Both the position numbers and the translations under genes were made by a program. From NCBI GenBank assembly GCA_902363395.1, contig CABIZZ010000001.1:1116001-1180000 (forward strand): a stretch of DNA of 64,000 nucleotides. The letters run 5' to 3'. The stretch's first letter is position 1. Every line of letters begins with the position of its first letter. This document shows positions 24,977 through 33,716 of this stretch, piece after piece. Source of the stretch: Streptococcaceae bacterium (lineage in GTDB: Bacteria; Bacillota; Bacilli; Lactobacillales; Streptococcaceae). Under the pieces are notes generated by a model that saw only the letters and a program-made list of their open reading frames with translations, had not been told where the DNA came from and did no database searches.

Positions 24977-26188
24977 TTATTGCAACTTTTTCGCAACTTT
25001 TTGCCCACCATAGATAGACAAGGCTGGAAAGAGACGCGTAGCGACCAGACAAACCAAGAGAAAGGCTGGCCAATGCTGGAAACCAAAGACCTCACATCCA
25101 ATCAAGATGGGGCCAATAGTCGTCGAGGTAGCCCCTGCAAAGACTGCAGCATAGCCCAAGGCAGCTACTAGATAAACCGGCAGTCCAAGGAAAGGAGCTA
25201 GCCAGACACCTAGACTTGCCCCAATAGAAAAGAGCGGGGTCACTTCTCCTCCCTTATAGCCTGCCGCTATGGTTGTTACCGTAAAGAGGAGCTTGAGGAT
25301 CCAGTCTGCTCCAGTGATCAAGCTCTTGCCATCAGCTCCCGCAAAACTTTGGGAGATTAGATTGGTCCCCAGTCCTGTATAACGACCTGTCCCAATCAGA
25401 TACAAGAGAATACTCAGACCGAGACCGACCACTCCGATCCGCACATAGGGATTGGCAAAGGTCTTGGCAAAGCTAGTTTTTAACTGCCTCAAAAGATAGG
25501 CAAAGAGCTTACCTGTCAGACCAAAGATGACTCCTAAGACCAGCAACTGCAAGAATACGTGAGGCGATAGGGAGAGCTTATCTGAGATGACCTGGGTGAA
25601 CTTCTCTAGCCCCAAGGTGTGAGAGGTCCAACTAGCGACAAAGGCTGCAATGGTGGCAGGATAGAGAGCACGCCACTCCAGTCTCCCAACCACTAAGACC
25701 TCCATAGCAAAGAAGATGGCAGCTAGAGGCGTCTGAAAGAGCCCGCCGAAGCCGGCTGCCATCCCAGTGACCAAATAGATCCGTGAAGCGTCTGGGCCAA
25801 GTCCCTCTCTTCGTAGAGCATGGGCGACTGTCCCACCAAGCTGGACCGCTACACCCTCTCGACCAGCGGATCCACCAAAGAGATGCGTCATCCAGGTCGA
25901 AAGAATAGTCAAAGGGATCAAGCGCTTGGGAATGTCTTTCTCCCTTCCCTCACCCACTTCAAAGAGGAGCTCCATCCCTTTTTGACTCTTGCCCCCATAG
26001 GTGCGATTGAGATAGGTGATCAAGATACCTGCTAGAGCCAGAAAGGGCAAGAAATAGAGGAGATAGTCTGTACGAACTTCACCAATCCCGATCAAAACAC
26101 GGCCAAAGATGGTGTCAATCACCCCAACAATCGCCCCGATTATGAGGGCATCTAGGGTATAAACTAAGGTTCTTTTACTCATCGTCAT
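24977..26188 (-). CDS. ClC-family fluoride/proton antiporter-like protein (CLC-F type)
   Basis: The product has 403 residues with ten or more hydrophobic helices. GREGVAVQLGG replaces the chloride-type GxEGP motif, and YKGGEVTPLFSIGASLG matches the CLC-F subgroup, which exports fluoride. It starts 9 bp after the chorismate mutase stop. In pneumococcus, as I remember, the same slot between chorismate mutase and rplS holds two crcB fluoride channels, while S. mutans has eriC genes of this type there. This positional swap supports a fluoride-export role. The specificity is inferred, not proven. Confidence 0.82.
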   Translation of the reverse strand: MTMSKRTLVYTLDALIIGAIVGVIDTIFGRVLIGIGEVRTDYLLYFLPFLALAGILITYLNRTYGGKSQKGMELLFEVGEGREKDIPKRLIPLTILSTWMTHLFGGSAGREGVAVQLGGTVAHALRREGLGPDASRIYLVTGMAAGFGGLFQTPLAAIFFAMEVLVVGRLEWRALYPATIAAFVASWTSHTLGLEKFTQVISDKLSLSPHVFLQLLVLGVIFGLTGKLFAYLLRQLKTSFAKTFANPYVRIGVVGLGLSILLYLIGTGRYTGLGTNLISQSFAGADGKSLITGADWILKLLFTVTTIAAGYKGGEVTPLFSIGASLGVWLAPFLGLPVYLVAALGYAAVFAGATSTTIGPILIGCEVFGFQHWPAFLLVCLVATRLFPALSIYGGQKVAKKLQ

Positions 26189-26197
26189 CTCAGCACC

Positions 26198-26470
26198 CTA
26201 ATCCGCATCTAACTGATTGGCTTGGTAGCCTCTGGAGCGCTTCATCAAATCCCGATAAGTAGCAAGGATGGTTTCTTCATAGCGTTTTTCCTGGATTAAG
26301 CTGGCTACATTGGCTAAGACCTCATCTTCTCTAGCCCGGTCCAAGACAGGATTTTGATGGGTTTCTTTGTAGCGAATGACATCTTCCACACAGTGCATCC
26401 GGCGTTCTAACAGACGTACCAATTCTTTATCAATGCTATCAATCTCTTGGCGAATCTTCTCTAGTTCCAT
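26198..26470 (-). CDS. Chorismate mutase (AroQ type)
   Basis: The product has 90 residues, a single all-alpha AroQ domain. It rearranges chorismate to prephenate for Phe and Tyr synthesis. Landmarks are LEKIRQEIDSIDKELVRLLERRM (active-site Arg and the RR pair), VIRYKE (Lys), PVLDRAREDEVL (Arg/Asp/Glu) and a C-terminal helix. It leads into the ClC gene in one short operon. Confidence 0.93.
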   Translation of the reverse strand: MELEKIRQEIDSIDKELVRLLERRMHCVEDVIRYKETHQNPVLDRAREDEVLANVASLIQEKRYEETILATYRDLMKRSRGYQANQLDAD

Positions 26471-26560
26471 ACACTGGCCTCCTTACTTTTTGCTACCCAT
26501 TTTATCAAAAATCGGGCAATCTTACTAGCCCTATCCAGCTATTGAAGGTCTTCAACCATA

Positions 26561-26589
26561 AAAAAAGCGCCTGCGACATGCAAACACCT
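26561..26589 (-). terminator. Terminator after the flavodoxin gene
   Basis: AGGTGTTTGC pairs with GCAGGCGCT using several G-U pairs, followed by six or more T residues on the minus strand. Confidence 0.65.
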
Positions 26590-26603
26590 TTCTTAGCTAT
26601 GGA

Positions 26604-27047
26604 TTAGCCTACTTTTGCTACGACTTCTTCTGCAAAAGCTTCTAATTTTTCAATATCTTCATCTTCAGCTGACAAGTCTACCTTGACGCACTCAGAACCT
26701 TTAACCGCACCAGTCGCTGCAAAGACACGATCAAAGTCATCGACTGCCTTACAGAACTCGTCGTAGAAGGTATCACCAGATCCAACAACACCGTAGATCT
26801 TACCATTCAAGTCAAGACCCGCTAAGTCTTCATAAAAGTCTACGATTTCGTCAGGAAGCTCACCATCACCGTAGGTATAGGTCGCTACGACTGCAATATC
26901 AGCTTCAAGAAAGTCCTCTGCGTCTACTGTTGTACATTCGTCGACTTCTACTTCGACACCAAGATCACGAAACTTATCTGCTACGATATCAGCAATCTCT
27001 TCGGTATTTCCTGTCATACTTGCAAAAACAATCTTTGCTAATGTCAT
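26604..27047 (-). CDS. Flavodoxin
   Basis: The product has 147 residues from the ATG at 27047, after GGAGGGA; the TTG four codons earlier is inside the ribosome-binding site. The FMN phosphate loop is SMTGNTEEIAD, the first isoalloxazine loop is TYTYGDGELPDE, and the second is GSGDTFYDEFCKAVDDF. It is a cytoplasmic one-electron carrier and acidic, as usual. It is transcribed ahead of chorismate mutase, but a terminator lies between. Confidence 0.95.
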   Translation of the reverse strand: MTLAKIVFASMTGNTEEIADIVADKFRDLGVEVEVDECTTVDAEDFLEADIAVVATYTYGDGELPDEIVDFYEDLAGLDLNGKIYGVVGSGDTFYDEFCKAVDDFDRVFAATGAVKGSECVKVDLSAEDEDIEKLEAFAEEVVAKVG

Positions 27048-27223
27048 AATTCCCTCCAAATAATAATCTTATGACATTATACCACTTTCGCGCGTATTTT
27101 GCATAGGGAAGTACTGGGAGCCTGGCATTGTTCGGAAATTGTCCACCTGAGGCTAGACAACCTTTTTCTTTTCCAAATGCTCTCCTTATGCTAAAATTGA
27201 AAGAGAATTAAATGAGGTACTAT

Positions 27224-28162
27224 ATGCAGATCACACAGGACATTTTAGAGAAAATCAACCACTACGATACCATTATCCTTCACCGTCATATGAATCCGGA
27301 TCCAGACGCGATCGGAAGCCAGGTCGGTCTGAAAGAGATCATCCAGACCAACTTCCCAGACAAAAGAGTCCTAGCTACCGGCTATAACGAGCCGACACTT
27401 GCTTGGATGGCTAGCATGGATACTGTAACAGATGAGGACTATGCAGGTGCCCTGGTCATTGTCTGCGATACTGCCAACACCCCTCGCATCGATGACAAAC
27501 GCTACACAAGTGGCGATTTTCTGATCAAAATCGACCACCATCCAAACGACGATGCCTACGGAGATCTCCTCTGGGTAGACACAGATTCAAGCTCTACGAG
27601 TGAGCTTATCACCCTCTTCGCTCATGAACAAGAGCTTGAGATCAGTCCAGAAGCAGCCCGTCTCCTCTATGCTGGTATTGTCGGAGACACTGGACGCTTC
27701 CTCTACCCTTCGACGACTAGCCGGACTTTCGAGATGGTTGCCCGCCTTCGTAGTTTTGACTTTGACTTTGCAGGTCTTTCTCGTCAGATGGACAGCATGA
27801 GCTCTAAGATTGCAAAGCTTCAAGGCTATGTCTATGACCATCTCGAAATCGATGAAAATGGAGCTAGTCGCGTAACCCTGACTCAAGAACTCCTCAAACA
27901 CTACCAAATCACAGATGCCGAGACTGCTGCGATTGTCTCAGCACCTGGCCGGATCGAAGACGTCAGCGTCTGGGCCATCTTTGTCGAGCAAGCTGATGGC
28001 CACTACCGCGTCCGTATGAGAAGTAAAGCTCTGGTGATCAATGAGATTGCCAAACGCCACGATGGTGGAGGTCACCCACTCGCCAGTGGAGCCAATTCTT
28101 ATTCCTTAGAAGAAAATGAGCAAATCTATCGGGAACTAAAGGAAGTTGCCAAGGCCAAATAG
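27224..28162 (+). CDS. pde2: DHH/DHHA1 phosphoesterase (Pde2/NrnA type)
   Basis: The product has 312 residues from the ATG at 27224, with GAGG 6 nt upstream. DHH motifs are ILHRHMNPDPDAIGSQ (metal site), VCDTANTPR, IDHHPNDD and GIVGDTGRF. The DHHA1 domain ends RHDGGGHPLASGA, which binds substrate. The pneumococcal protein in the same position beside flavodoxin is Pde2, which degrades pApA and short oligonucleotides and so completes c-di-AMP breakdown. Family is certain; the Pde2 role rests on synteny and similarity from memory. Confidence 0.9.
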   Translation: MQITQDILEKINHYDTIILHRHMNPDPDAIGSQVGLKEIIQTNFPDKRVLATGYNEPTLAWMASMDTVTDEDYAGALVIVCDTANTPRIDDKRYTSGDFLIKIDHHPNDDAYGDLLWVDTDSSSTSELITLFAHEQELEISPEAARLLYAGIVGDTGRFLYPSTTSRTFEMVARLRSFDFDFAGLSRQMDSMSSKIAKLQGYVYDHLEIDENGASRVTLTQELLKHYQITDAETAAIVSAPGRIEDVSVWAIFVEQADGHYRVRMRSKALVINEIAKRHDGGGHPLASGANSYSLEENEQIYRELKEVAKAK

Positions 28163-28182
28163 ATAATGAAAATCAAACAAGC

Positions 28183-28222
28183 AGGTCAGTCGTTTCTAGT
28201 GAAGACGATTGACCTTTTTTTC
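28183..28222 (+). terminator. Terminator after pde2
   Basis: GGTCAGTCGTTTTC-like and GAAGACGATTGACC arms around TAGT, then eight T residues. Confidence 0.85.
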
Positions 28223-28343
28223 ATTTTGAACAAAATACGAATGAATTTTAATAACATTTAGAAAAATGTGAACGATTTCTTAAATTTCCATTCCAGTTTG
28301 AGCTTATTTATGCTATAATAATCACAAAAAAAGGAGACGTTTT

Positions 28344-29240
28344 ATGCATAAACATCGTATTTTTATCATTGTCGCAGCAGCTCTTGCTATTATTTCTAGC
28401 TTCTTGCCATGGGGTTCATTTAATGCTGGAGCTATCGGAAGTTACAGTATCAGTGGTACACAAGGTGGAGATGGATGGTTCATCATTATCCTATCTATTG
28501 GAGCCATCGTTCTAGCTTGCCTTCCAAACATTACTTCACCTATGAACAAGAATTTTGCCATCGGAGTTATCGTTATCGGGGCCCTCGAATCCATTTTGAG
28601 TCTTGTTAATATGATTAACGTCGGAAAATTTGCCATTAATTTTGGCGACTATGGTGTTTCTATTGGTTTTGGTTTGATTCTTACTGTCCTTGCAAGTATC
28701 GCTACTGTTATCACAGGACTCCTTGCCATGTCTGGTGGTAAAATCACTAAAGGAACATTCCAAGAACTTGCATCAACAGGTAGAGGATTTGCCCAATCTG
28801 TTGCCTCATCTGTCCAATCACCACAACAACCAGGTCAACCTGGACAACAACAATGGCAACAACCTCAACAAGGTTTTGGACAGCCTGCTCCAGGACAAGG
28901 ATTCCAACAAGCGCCTCAACAACCTCAACAAGGGTTCCAACAAGCGCCTCAACAGCCGCAACCAGGATTCCAACAAGCGCCTCAACAACCTCAGCCAGGT
29001 TTCCAACAAGCACCTCAACAACCGCAACCTGGTTTCCAACAAGCGCCTCAACAGCCTCAGCCAGGGTTCCAACAAGCGCCTCAACAACCTCAACAAGGTT
29101 TCCAACAAGCGCCTCAACAGCCTCAGCCAGGGTTCCAACAAGCGCCTCAACAGCCGCAACAAGGGTTCCAACAAGCGCCTCAACAACCTTGGCAACCTCA
29201 ACAACCAGAACAGCCAACTACTGAACCTGGTCAAGAATAA
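28344..29240 (+). CDS. Four-helix membrane protein with a Gln/Pro tandem-repeat tail
   Basis: The product has 298 residues. About four hydrophobic helices occupy residues 5-22, 45-63, 70-95 and 105-128. A linker and a long Gln/Pro tail follow, with nine copies of the 11-residue unit GFQQAPQQPQP/Q (residues about 186-284). The tail is low-complexity and probably disordered. The protein at 32446 has a similar hydrophobic-plus-repeat plan with helices and tail in reverse order. An extended -10 (TGCTATAAT) and GGAG precede it. It is inserted between pde2 and rpmE2, which are adjacent in pneumococcus as I recall. Function unknown. Confidence 0.8.
   Translation: MHKHRIFIIVAAALAIISSFLPWGSFNAGAIGSYSISGTQGGDGWFIIILSIGAIVLACLPNITSPMNKNFAIGVIVIGALESILSLVNMINVGKFAINFGDYGVSIGFGLILTVLASIATVITGLLAMSGGKITKGTFQELASTGRGFAQSVASSVQSPQQPGQPGQQQWQQPQQGFGQPAPGQGFQQAPQQPQQGFQQAPQQPQPGFQQAPQQPQPGFQQAPQQPQPGFQQAPQQPQPGFQQAPQQPQQGFQQAPQQPQPGFQQAPQQPQQGFQQAPQQPWQPQQPEQPTTEPGQE
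28899..29195 (+). repeat. Nine in-frame 33-bp tandem repeats
   Basis: Units start at 28899, 28932, 28965, 28998, 29031, 29064, 29097, 29130 and 29163. Each begins GG(A/G/T)TTCCAACAAGC and encodes GFQQAPQQPQ plus P or Q. Copy number changes by slippage would stay in frame. Confidence 0.95.
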
Positions 29241-29460
29241 AAGATTTCTATTAATCTTGCATGGCTAACATTTCCTTTCTAAGACTGTTAGTCAGGGTGG
29301 GAAAAGCTTGTCTGATAGGATGAGCTTCTCCCACTTTTTTCTTTATAAAATGCGAAAAATTTGGTAAAAATCCTTGCCAAACTCTCTTGTTTTTGATACA
29401 CTAGCTTAGTAACAATCTATGGCTCGGAAAGAGACCATGGCAGAAAGGAATTATTGCAAA

Positions 29461-29703
29461 ATGAAAAAAGATATCCATCCAGAATATCGCCCTGTTGTCT
29501 TCATGGACACTACTACTGGTTATAAGTTCCTTAGTGGTTCAACTAAGTACTCTAACGAGACTGTTGAATTCGAAGGTGAAACTTACCCATTGATTCGTGT
29601 TGAAATTTCATCAGACTCACACCCATTCTACACTGGACGTCAAAAGTTCACTCAAGCAGATGGACGTGTGGATCGTTTCAACAAAAAATACGGTCTCAAA
29701 TAA
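29461..29703 (+). CDS. rpmE2: 50S ribosomal protein L31, type B (zinc-independent)
   Basis: The product has 80 residues from the ATG at 29461, after AAAGGA; a 14-codon open extension is rejected. It opens [20 protein letters not shown], with the later [14 protein letters not shown] and DRFNKKYG blocks. It lacks the CxxC zinc ligands, so it is the non-zinc form. It lies after pde2 and the repeat protein. Confidence 0.97.
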   Translation: MKKDIHPEYRPVVFMDTTTGYKFLSGSTKYSNETVEFEGETYPLIRVEISSDSHPFYTGRQKFTQADGRVDRFNKKYGLK

Positions 29704-29713
29704 GAAACCAATC

Positions 29714-29743
29714 AAAACCACTTCCACTTGGCAGTGGTTTTTT
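29714..29743 (+). terminator. Terminator after rpmE2
   Basis: AAAACCACT pairs with AGTGGTTTT, then a T run. Confidence 0.88.
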
Positions 29744-29761
29744 CTTATCATTCTTAGCACA

Positions 29762-29800
29762 AAAATACCGCTCCTTCAGGCTTCCTGAAAGAGCGGTTTT
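29762..29800 (-). terminator. Terminator after ldcB
   Basis: A long stem (AAAACCGCTCTTTCAGG with CCTGAAGGAGCGGTATTTT on the minus strand), then T residues. Confidence 0.88.
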
Positions 29801-29804
29801 CTTA

Positions 29805-30581
29805 TTATTCGTAGTCGCCACCGGTAAAGTTGAAGTATTCTTCTAGGCTTTTTCCTGATGCTGCGACATCTTTTGCATCTTCTCCGATATAGCGAAGGTG
29901 CCAACTTTCAGGCATGTAGCCTGTGCTCGCTTCTTTTCCTTCTTGATAGCGGACGATAAATCCATACTTGGCAGCATTCTTGAGCAACCATTTGCTTGCA
30001 CCTGCTTCTTGGACCAGATTGCCACTAGTATCGATGAGGTCAAATGCTAGACCTGTCTGGTGCTCACTATAGCCAGGACGAGCTGAGTAGCGATCTGCTG
30101 CAGCTGCTCCGTCTTTATTGACATAGCTTTGGTAAAGATCAACCTGGGTCTCATAACTGCGGAAACCACTGTATTGATCGCTGATAGCATAGCCTTCTGC
30201 CTGCATGGCTGCGATCAACTCGTGCAAGGCCGCAACAGCTGTTGGATCCTCACCTGGATTGTAGTCTGCTGCTAAGGGATAGTGCTTGTTGGCGATGACG
30301 ATATCTCCAGACTTCCCTTGAACACTGTAGTAAGAACCATTGAAGGAAACGCCTTGGTCCACCGTGACTTCGCCAGCCTTCTTCGTTGACTTGTCGCTAT
30401 CGTCAGATGAAGTTGCTTCAGAAGCACTGGTTTCTTTGCTGTCTGACGACTGAGCGACTTGCTTACTAGAAGCAGGCTCTTTTGGCGTCGAACTCTTTGA
30501 CTCCTTTTGTTGGCCACAAGCGCCTAGGCTCAAAAGAACCAGGCTAGCTAGCGTCCATTTTGTCATGCTTAATTTCATCAT
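29805..30581 (-). CDS. ldcB: LdcB/DacB-family L,D-carboxypeptidase lipoprotein
   Basis: The product has 258 residues. The signal peptide ends in LGAC, a lipobox, so it is a membrane lipoprotein. A Ser/Lys/Glu-rich linker runs to about residue 70, then a VanY/M15B peptidase domain. Zinc ligands are visible in SGFRSYETQ, SARPGYSEHQTGLAFDL (His and Asp) and PESWHLRYIG (His). It closely resembles pneumococcal DacB, which trims the terminal D-Ala from tetrapeptide stems of peptidoglycan. There are two adjacent ATGs after AGGAG; either could be used. It follows the TcaA-like gene by 8 bp. Confidence 0.92.
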   Translation of the reverse strand: MMKLSMTKWTLASLVLLSLGACGQQKESKSSTPKEPASSKQVAQSSDSKETSASEATSSDDSDKSTKKAGEVTVDQGVSFNGSYYSVQGKSGDIVIANKHYPLAADYNPGEDPTAVAALHELIAAMQAEGYAISDQYSGFRSYETQVDLYQSYVNKDGAAAADRYSARPGYSEHQTGLAFDLIDTSGNLVQEAGASKWLLKNAAKYGFIVRYQEGKEASTGYMPESWHLRYIGEDAKDVAASGKSLEEYFNFTGGDYE

Positions 30582-30588
30582 TAAACTC

Positions 30589-32367
30589 CTAATTATCAGC
30601 TGTGACCGCGATAGCCGTAATCACGTAAGTATCCCCTACTGGTTTTAAAGTATAGGTCTTGTCCTTGCTAGCCTGGCTATCTTTTCGGCTGGTCACATAG
30701 TGTACAGTATATTCTTCGTGGGTTTTCACGATGATCATTCCGTTCTCTTCGGTAACGCTGAGAACGTTGAAAACACCTGGTGTATAGTAGTCGATTTCAG
30801 CCTTCTTGACACCTCCACCCGTTGTCCACTCCACCATTTCCTTGTAGGCGTCACTTGAAGTGTCATAGTACTTAGAGTAGGTGTTGGATCTACTTGAGAC
30901 AGAAGAGAAGACTTCTGTCCGGTAGTCTTGGAGGAAGGAGGTGATAGCAGTTTTCTTCTCTTCTGCCTTCTTGGCTTCTTCTTCCTTGGCTTTACGAGCT
31001 GTTTCTGCATCTTTCAATCGTTTAGCCACATCCTTAGAAAGCTTCAAGGTGATGACTTCATCGTCATCAGGAGTTTCACCAATCGTAACCTTGGTCTTTT
31101 CAGTTGTATAGGTCTCATTGTTGAGACTAAAGACTGCATGGACCTCGATTTCTTGATGGGCTACGACGTCGACTTCAAATAAGGTACTTGTGCCGACTTC
31201 CTTGCCATTCACGGCTACCTTGATATCCGTTGGATTGCTGACTTCCTCTGGGAATTCAACTTCCAGAAGACGTTTTTCGGAATTGAAGGTCAAGTCCAGC
31301 TTATTCTTAGAAGCTTGAGCTGGATCTAGCTTGACCTCACTAGAGATCTTTCCAACTTCGGTCTTCCCGTCCAGTTGCATGTCTCGTGGTGCAAAGTGAA
31401 CCTTTCCAAGTTTGGTCGTTTGGTTCTTCTTGAGCACTGTCGTGTCTTTTTCGCTGGTCTTAAGCTTGGCATCGTCTAGATTCGTAGTTGCTGTGACTTC
31501 AATTGGATAAGTTGCGATGCGGTATTCTTGGAAGATACCGAATTTCTTATCTGCCTTCTCGATTCCGATCAACAGATTCTGTTTTTTGTCCTTGACAATA
31601 CCTGTTTTTGAAGATTGGGCGATATGATCTAATTCGTAAATCACATCGATCTTCTGAGCAGTCATGTAGTCAAGCAAGCCTTGAGCCTCTTCCTTGGTCC
31701 ACTTATCCTTGTCACTTGATAGGATGCTAGCCACTTCCCGGTAATCCTTTTGTTCAATGGCTGTGACCAATTTGTCCACTGTCACCTGTGGGCCCGTAGT
31801 TATTGAGAAGTAATAGCCTAGTCCAGACAAGACCAAGACCAACAAAGCCAAAATACTAAAGAGGAAAACTTTCTTTTTCTTGCCCTTTTTCTCTTTTTTG
31901 ACTTTCTTCTCTTTCTTTTTCTTGACTTTCTTGCCAGCTTCTTCTTGCTCTGGCGCTTCGGCTGGCGCTAGCTGGGACTGGCTTTGTGGAGCTTCTGATG
32001 AGCTCTCCACTGGTGCGAAGATCTGTGTTGTTTGATTGGTCTCATCCAAGTGAATCGTTGGAGCAGGTCCTTCTACGATTTCAAAGTTCTGGCTACGAGC
32101 TGATTCAATCTCTTCTGGAAATGGCGCACGTCCATAGAGGGCGACGAAACGCTCTTCCCAGGCCTGTTGGAGTGGATTTACAACTGCTTCTACCGCTTCT
32201 TGCTCTCCTAGTCCTGGCACTTCTGATGCCAGTTGGTCGGTAGCTACTCCAGCAATCGATTTGATTGCCTTAAAATCAAAGCCGGAATCTCTTCCGGCAA
32301 TGAATTCTTCAGGAGTAGGTTTGCGACCGATTACTTTTTCAAATAATTCTACCCATTTTTTGTTCAT
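30589..32367 (-). CDS. TcaA-like membrane protein with NTF2-like C-terminal domain
   Basis: The product has 592 residues. Residues 1-35 (WVELFEKVIGRKPTPEEF) form a short domain also seen at the start of the 32446 protein. A cytoplasmic linker ends in a very Lys-rich stretch before a single helix at about 164-187. Outside, DKLVTAIEQKDYREVASIL and beta-rich repeats resemble TcaA extracellular domains. A coiled Glu/Lys/Ala segment (about residues 440-475) precedes an NTF2-like C-terminal domain. TcaA proteins bind wall precursors or modify glycopeptide response. It is 8 bp upstream of ldcB, hinting at a shared envelope role. Confidence 0.68.
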   Translation of the reverse strand: MNKKWVELFEKVIGRKPTPEEFIAGRDSGFDFKAIKSIAGVATDQLASEVPGLGEQEAVEAVVNPLQQAWEERFVALYGRAPFPEEIESARSQNFEIVEGPAPTIHLDETNQTTQIFAPVESSSEAPQSQSQLAPAEAPEQEEAGKKVKKKKEKKVKKEKKGKKKKVFLFSILALLVLVLSGLGYYFSITTGPQVTVDKLVTAIEQKDYREVASILSSDKDKWTKEEAQGLLDYMTAQKIDVIYELDHIAQSSKTGIVKDKKQNLLIGIEKADKKFGIFQEYRIATYPIEVTATTNLDDAKLKTSEKDTTVLKKNQTTKLGKVHFAPRDMQLDGKTEVGKISSEVKLDPAQASKNKLDLTFNSEKRLLEVEFPEEVSNPTDIKVAVNGKEVGTSTLFEVDVVAHQEIEVHAVFSLNNETYTTEKTKVTIGETPDDDEVITLKLSKDVAKRLKDAETARKAKEEEAKKAEEKKTAITSFLQDYRTEVFSSVSSRSNTYSKYYDTSSDAYKEMVEWTTGGGVKKAEIDYYTPGVFNVLSVTEENGMIIVKTHEEYTVHYVTSRKDSQASKDKTYTLKPVGDTYVITAIAVTADN

Positions 32368-32445
32368 CGGTATGTTCTCCTAAAACCTAAATTATTTTTA
32401 TCCGATAGTTGTTGAACAAGATATTATGACCGTTTCCCTATCTAA

Positions 32446-33618
32446 TTAGAAGAAGGAAGCGACATAGAAGGATACTTGTTCTAAAATGCGTCTGTCAATC
32501 ATGCCAACAATGGTGAAGATGACAAGAATGACTGCTGCAGAAGCAAGGAGCAACAAGAATTTGTCTGCCTTGAATTTTGTTCTGTTCAAACCTTGGTAAA
32601 CAGTGTAGAGCAAGCCTAAGAAGTAGAGAACAAAGATCAAAGATAGAAGGAAGCTAAATCCTTCAAAGTACTTGACTAGAGAAAGAATCAAGACAATGAG
32701 AGATGCAGGCAAGGCATAGATAGACAAGCGACCAAACTCATCGAATGAACGTTTGTAGGTGTACTCTTTGTCTTGCAAGACAAGGTGACGAACCAAGAAA
32801 CCAGTCAATTGAATAGTATAAAGTGTAAAGAAAGTTACAATGACAATCAATAAGTAAGCCGTAAATCCTACTTGAGCGTAAGGGAAGGCACTCGCCACGA
32901 AGAAAAGTGAGAGGCTAAGGATGAAAGCTGTTAACACATAATGAAGGATACCATTCAAGATTTTTGGTTGGTTTTCTACTGTTGGGCGAGCCAAAGCAGA
33001 AACGATCCATGACCAGAATCCTTTCATCGCTTGACCAAAGGCGTTTGGTTGAGCAGGTTGTGCATAATAGGCTTGACCTGGTTGAGGTTGACCTGGATAA
33101 GGGGCTTGTTGGAATACTTGACCTGGAGCTTGACCTGAAGCAGGTTGACCAAATCCTGGTTGTGGCTGTTGTTGAGGCGCTTGTTGGAAGCCGTTTGGTT
33201 GAGCACCAAAGACTGGTGCTTCTGGTGCAGCATTGAATTGTGGCGCTTCTTGAACTGGTGCTTCTGGCGCAGCAGTATATTGTGGCGCTTCTTGCACAGG
33301 CGCTTCTGGTGCAGCAGTGAATTGTGGCGCTTCTTGCACTGGTGCTTCTGGCGCAGCAGTGAATTGTGGCGCTTCTTGAACTGGTGCTTCTGGCGCAGCA
33401 ACGTACTGTGAAGTCACTTCTTCTGGTGCAGCTGGAGCAGCAACAAAGCCAGCATTTGCTTGCTCTGGAGCTACTGGAGCCCCTACAAATTGTGAAGCCT
33501 CTTGGGCTACTTGTTCTTCTTGGAACTCACCAGCAGCCAATGCTTGAGCGATCTCTGCTTCAGTTGCTGAACGACCGTTCACAGCTTCAAAGTAATCAAG
33601 CCAATCCTGTTTGATCAT
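32446..33618 (-). CDS. Multi-pass membrane protein with Ala/Pro/Glu repeats
   Basis: The product has 390 residues. It opens with WLDYFEAVNGRSATEAEI, matching the start of the TcaA-like neighbour (W..(L/Y)FE.V.GR..T..E). Residues 71-140 are five copies of a 14-residue unit (Q(F/Y)xAAPEAPVQEAP), then a Gln/Pro stretch, and after residue about 200 five or six hydrophobic helices like a Yip1/DUF-type membrane domain. It lies 78 bp upstream of the TcaA-like gene on the same strand. Function unknown. Confidence 0.78.
   Translation of the reverse strand: MIKQDWLDYFEAVNGRSATEAEIAQALAAGEFQEEQVAQEASQFVGAPVAPEQANAGFVAAPAAPEEVTSQYVAAPEAPVQEAPQFTAAPEAPVQEAPQFTAAPEAPVQEAPQYTAAPEAPVQEAPQFNAAPEAPVFGAQPNGFQQAPQQQPQPGFGQPASGQAPGQVFQQAPYPGQPQPGQAYYAQPAQPNAFGQAMKGFWSWIVSALARPTVENQPKILNGILHYVLTAFILSLSLFFVASAFPYAQVGFTAYLLIVIVTFFTLYTIQLTGFLVRHLVLQDKEYTYKRSFDEFGRLSIYALPASLIVLILSLVKYFEGFSFLLSLIFVLYFLGLLYTVYQGLNRTKFKADKFLLLLASAAVILVIFTIVGMIDRRILEQVSFYVASFF
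33199..33408 (-). repeat. Five in-frame 42-bp tandem repeats
   Basis: The repeats encode residues 71-140 of the membrane protein, with unit Q(F/Y)xAAPEAPVQEAP. The nucleotide copies are highly similar, so recent expansion is likely. Confidence 0.9.
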
Positions 33619-33716
33619 AAAATAATCTCCTTATAAAATAAAATACAGATATATTATATAAAAATTTTCGCTAGAATTCAATGTTCTACTGGCATTCACT
33701 AGCTGGGATTTCCCAA

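Noticed and set aside
26471-26603. Fluoride riboswitch upstream of the CLC-F operon
   Set aside because: I looked for the conserved crcB-motif core near the chorismate mutase start and saw no convincing match.
28690-29268. Several open frames on both strands across the Gln/Pro repeat region
   Set aside because: Low-complexity 33-bp repeats keep all frames open; only the frame with membrane helices, a ribosome-binding site and a promoter (28344-29240) is credible.
33024-33411. Open frames opposite or shifted within the Ala/Pro/Glu repeats
   Set aside because: A period of 42 bp keeps alternative frames open; they give cysteine/tryptophan- or histidine/lysine-rich nonsense with no start signals.
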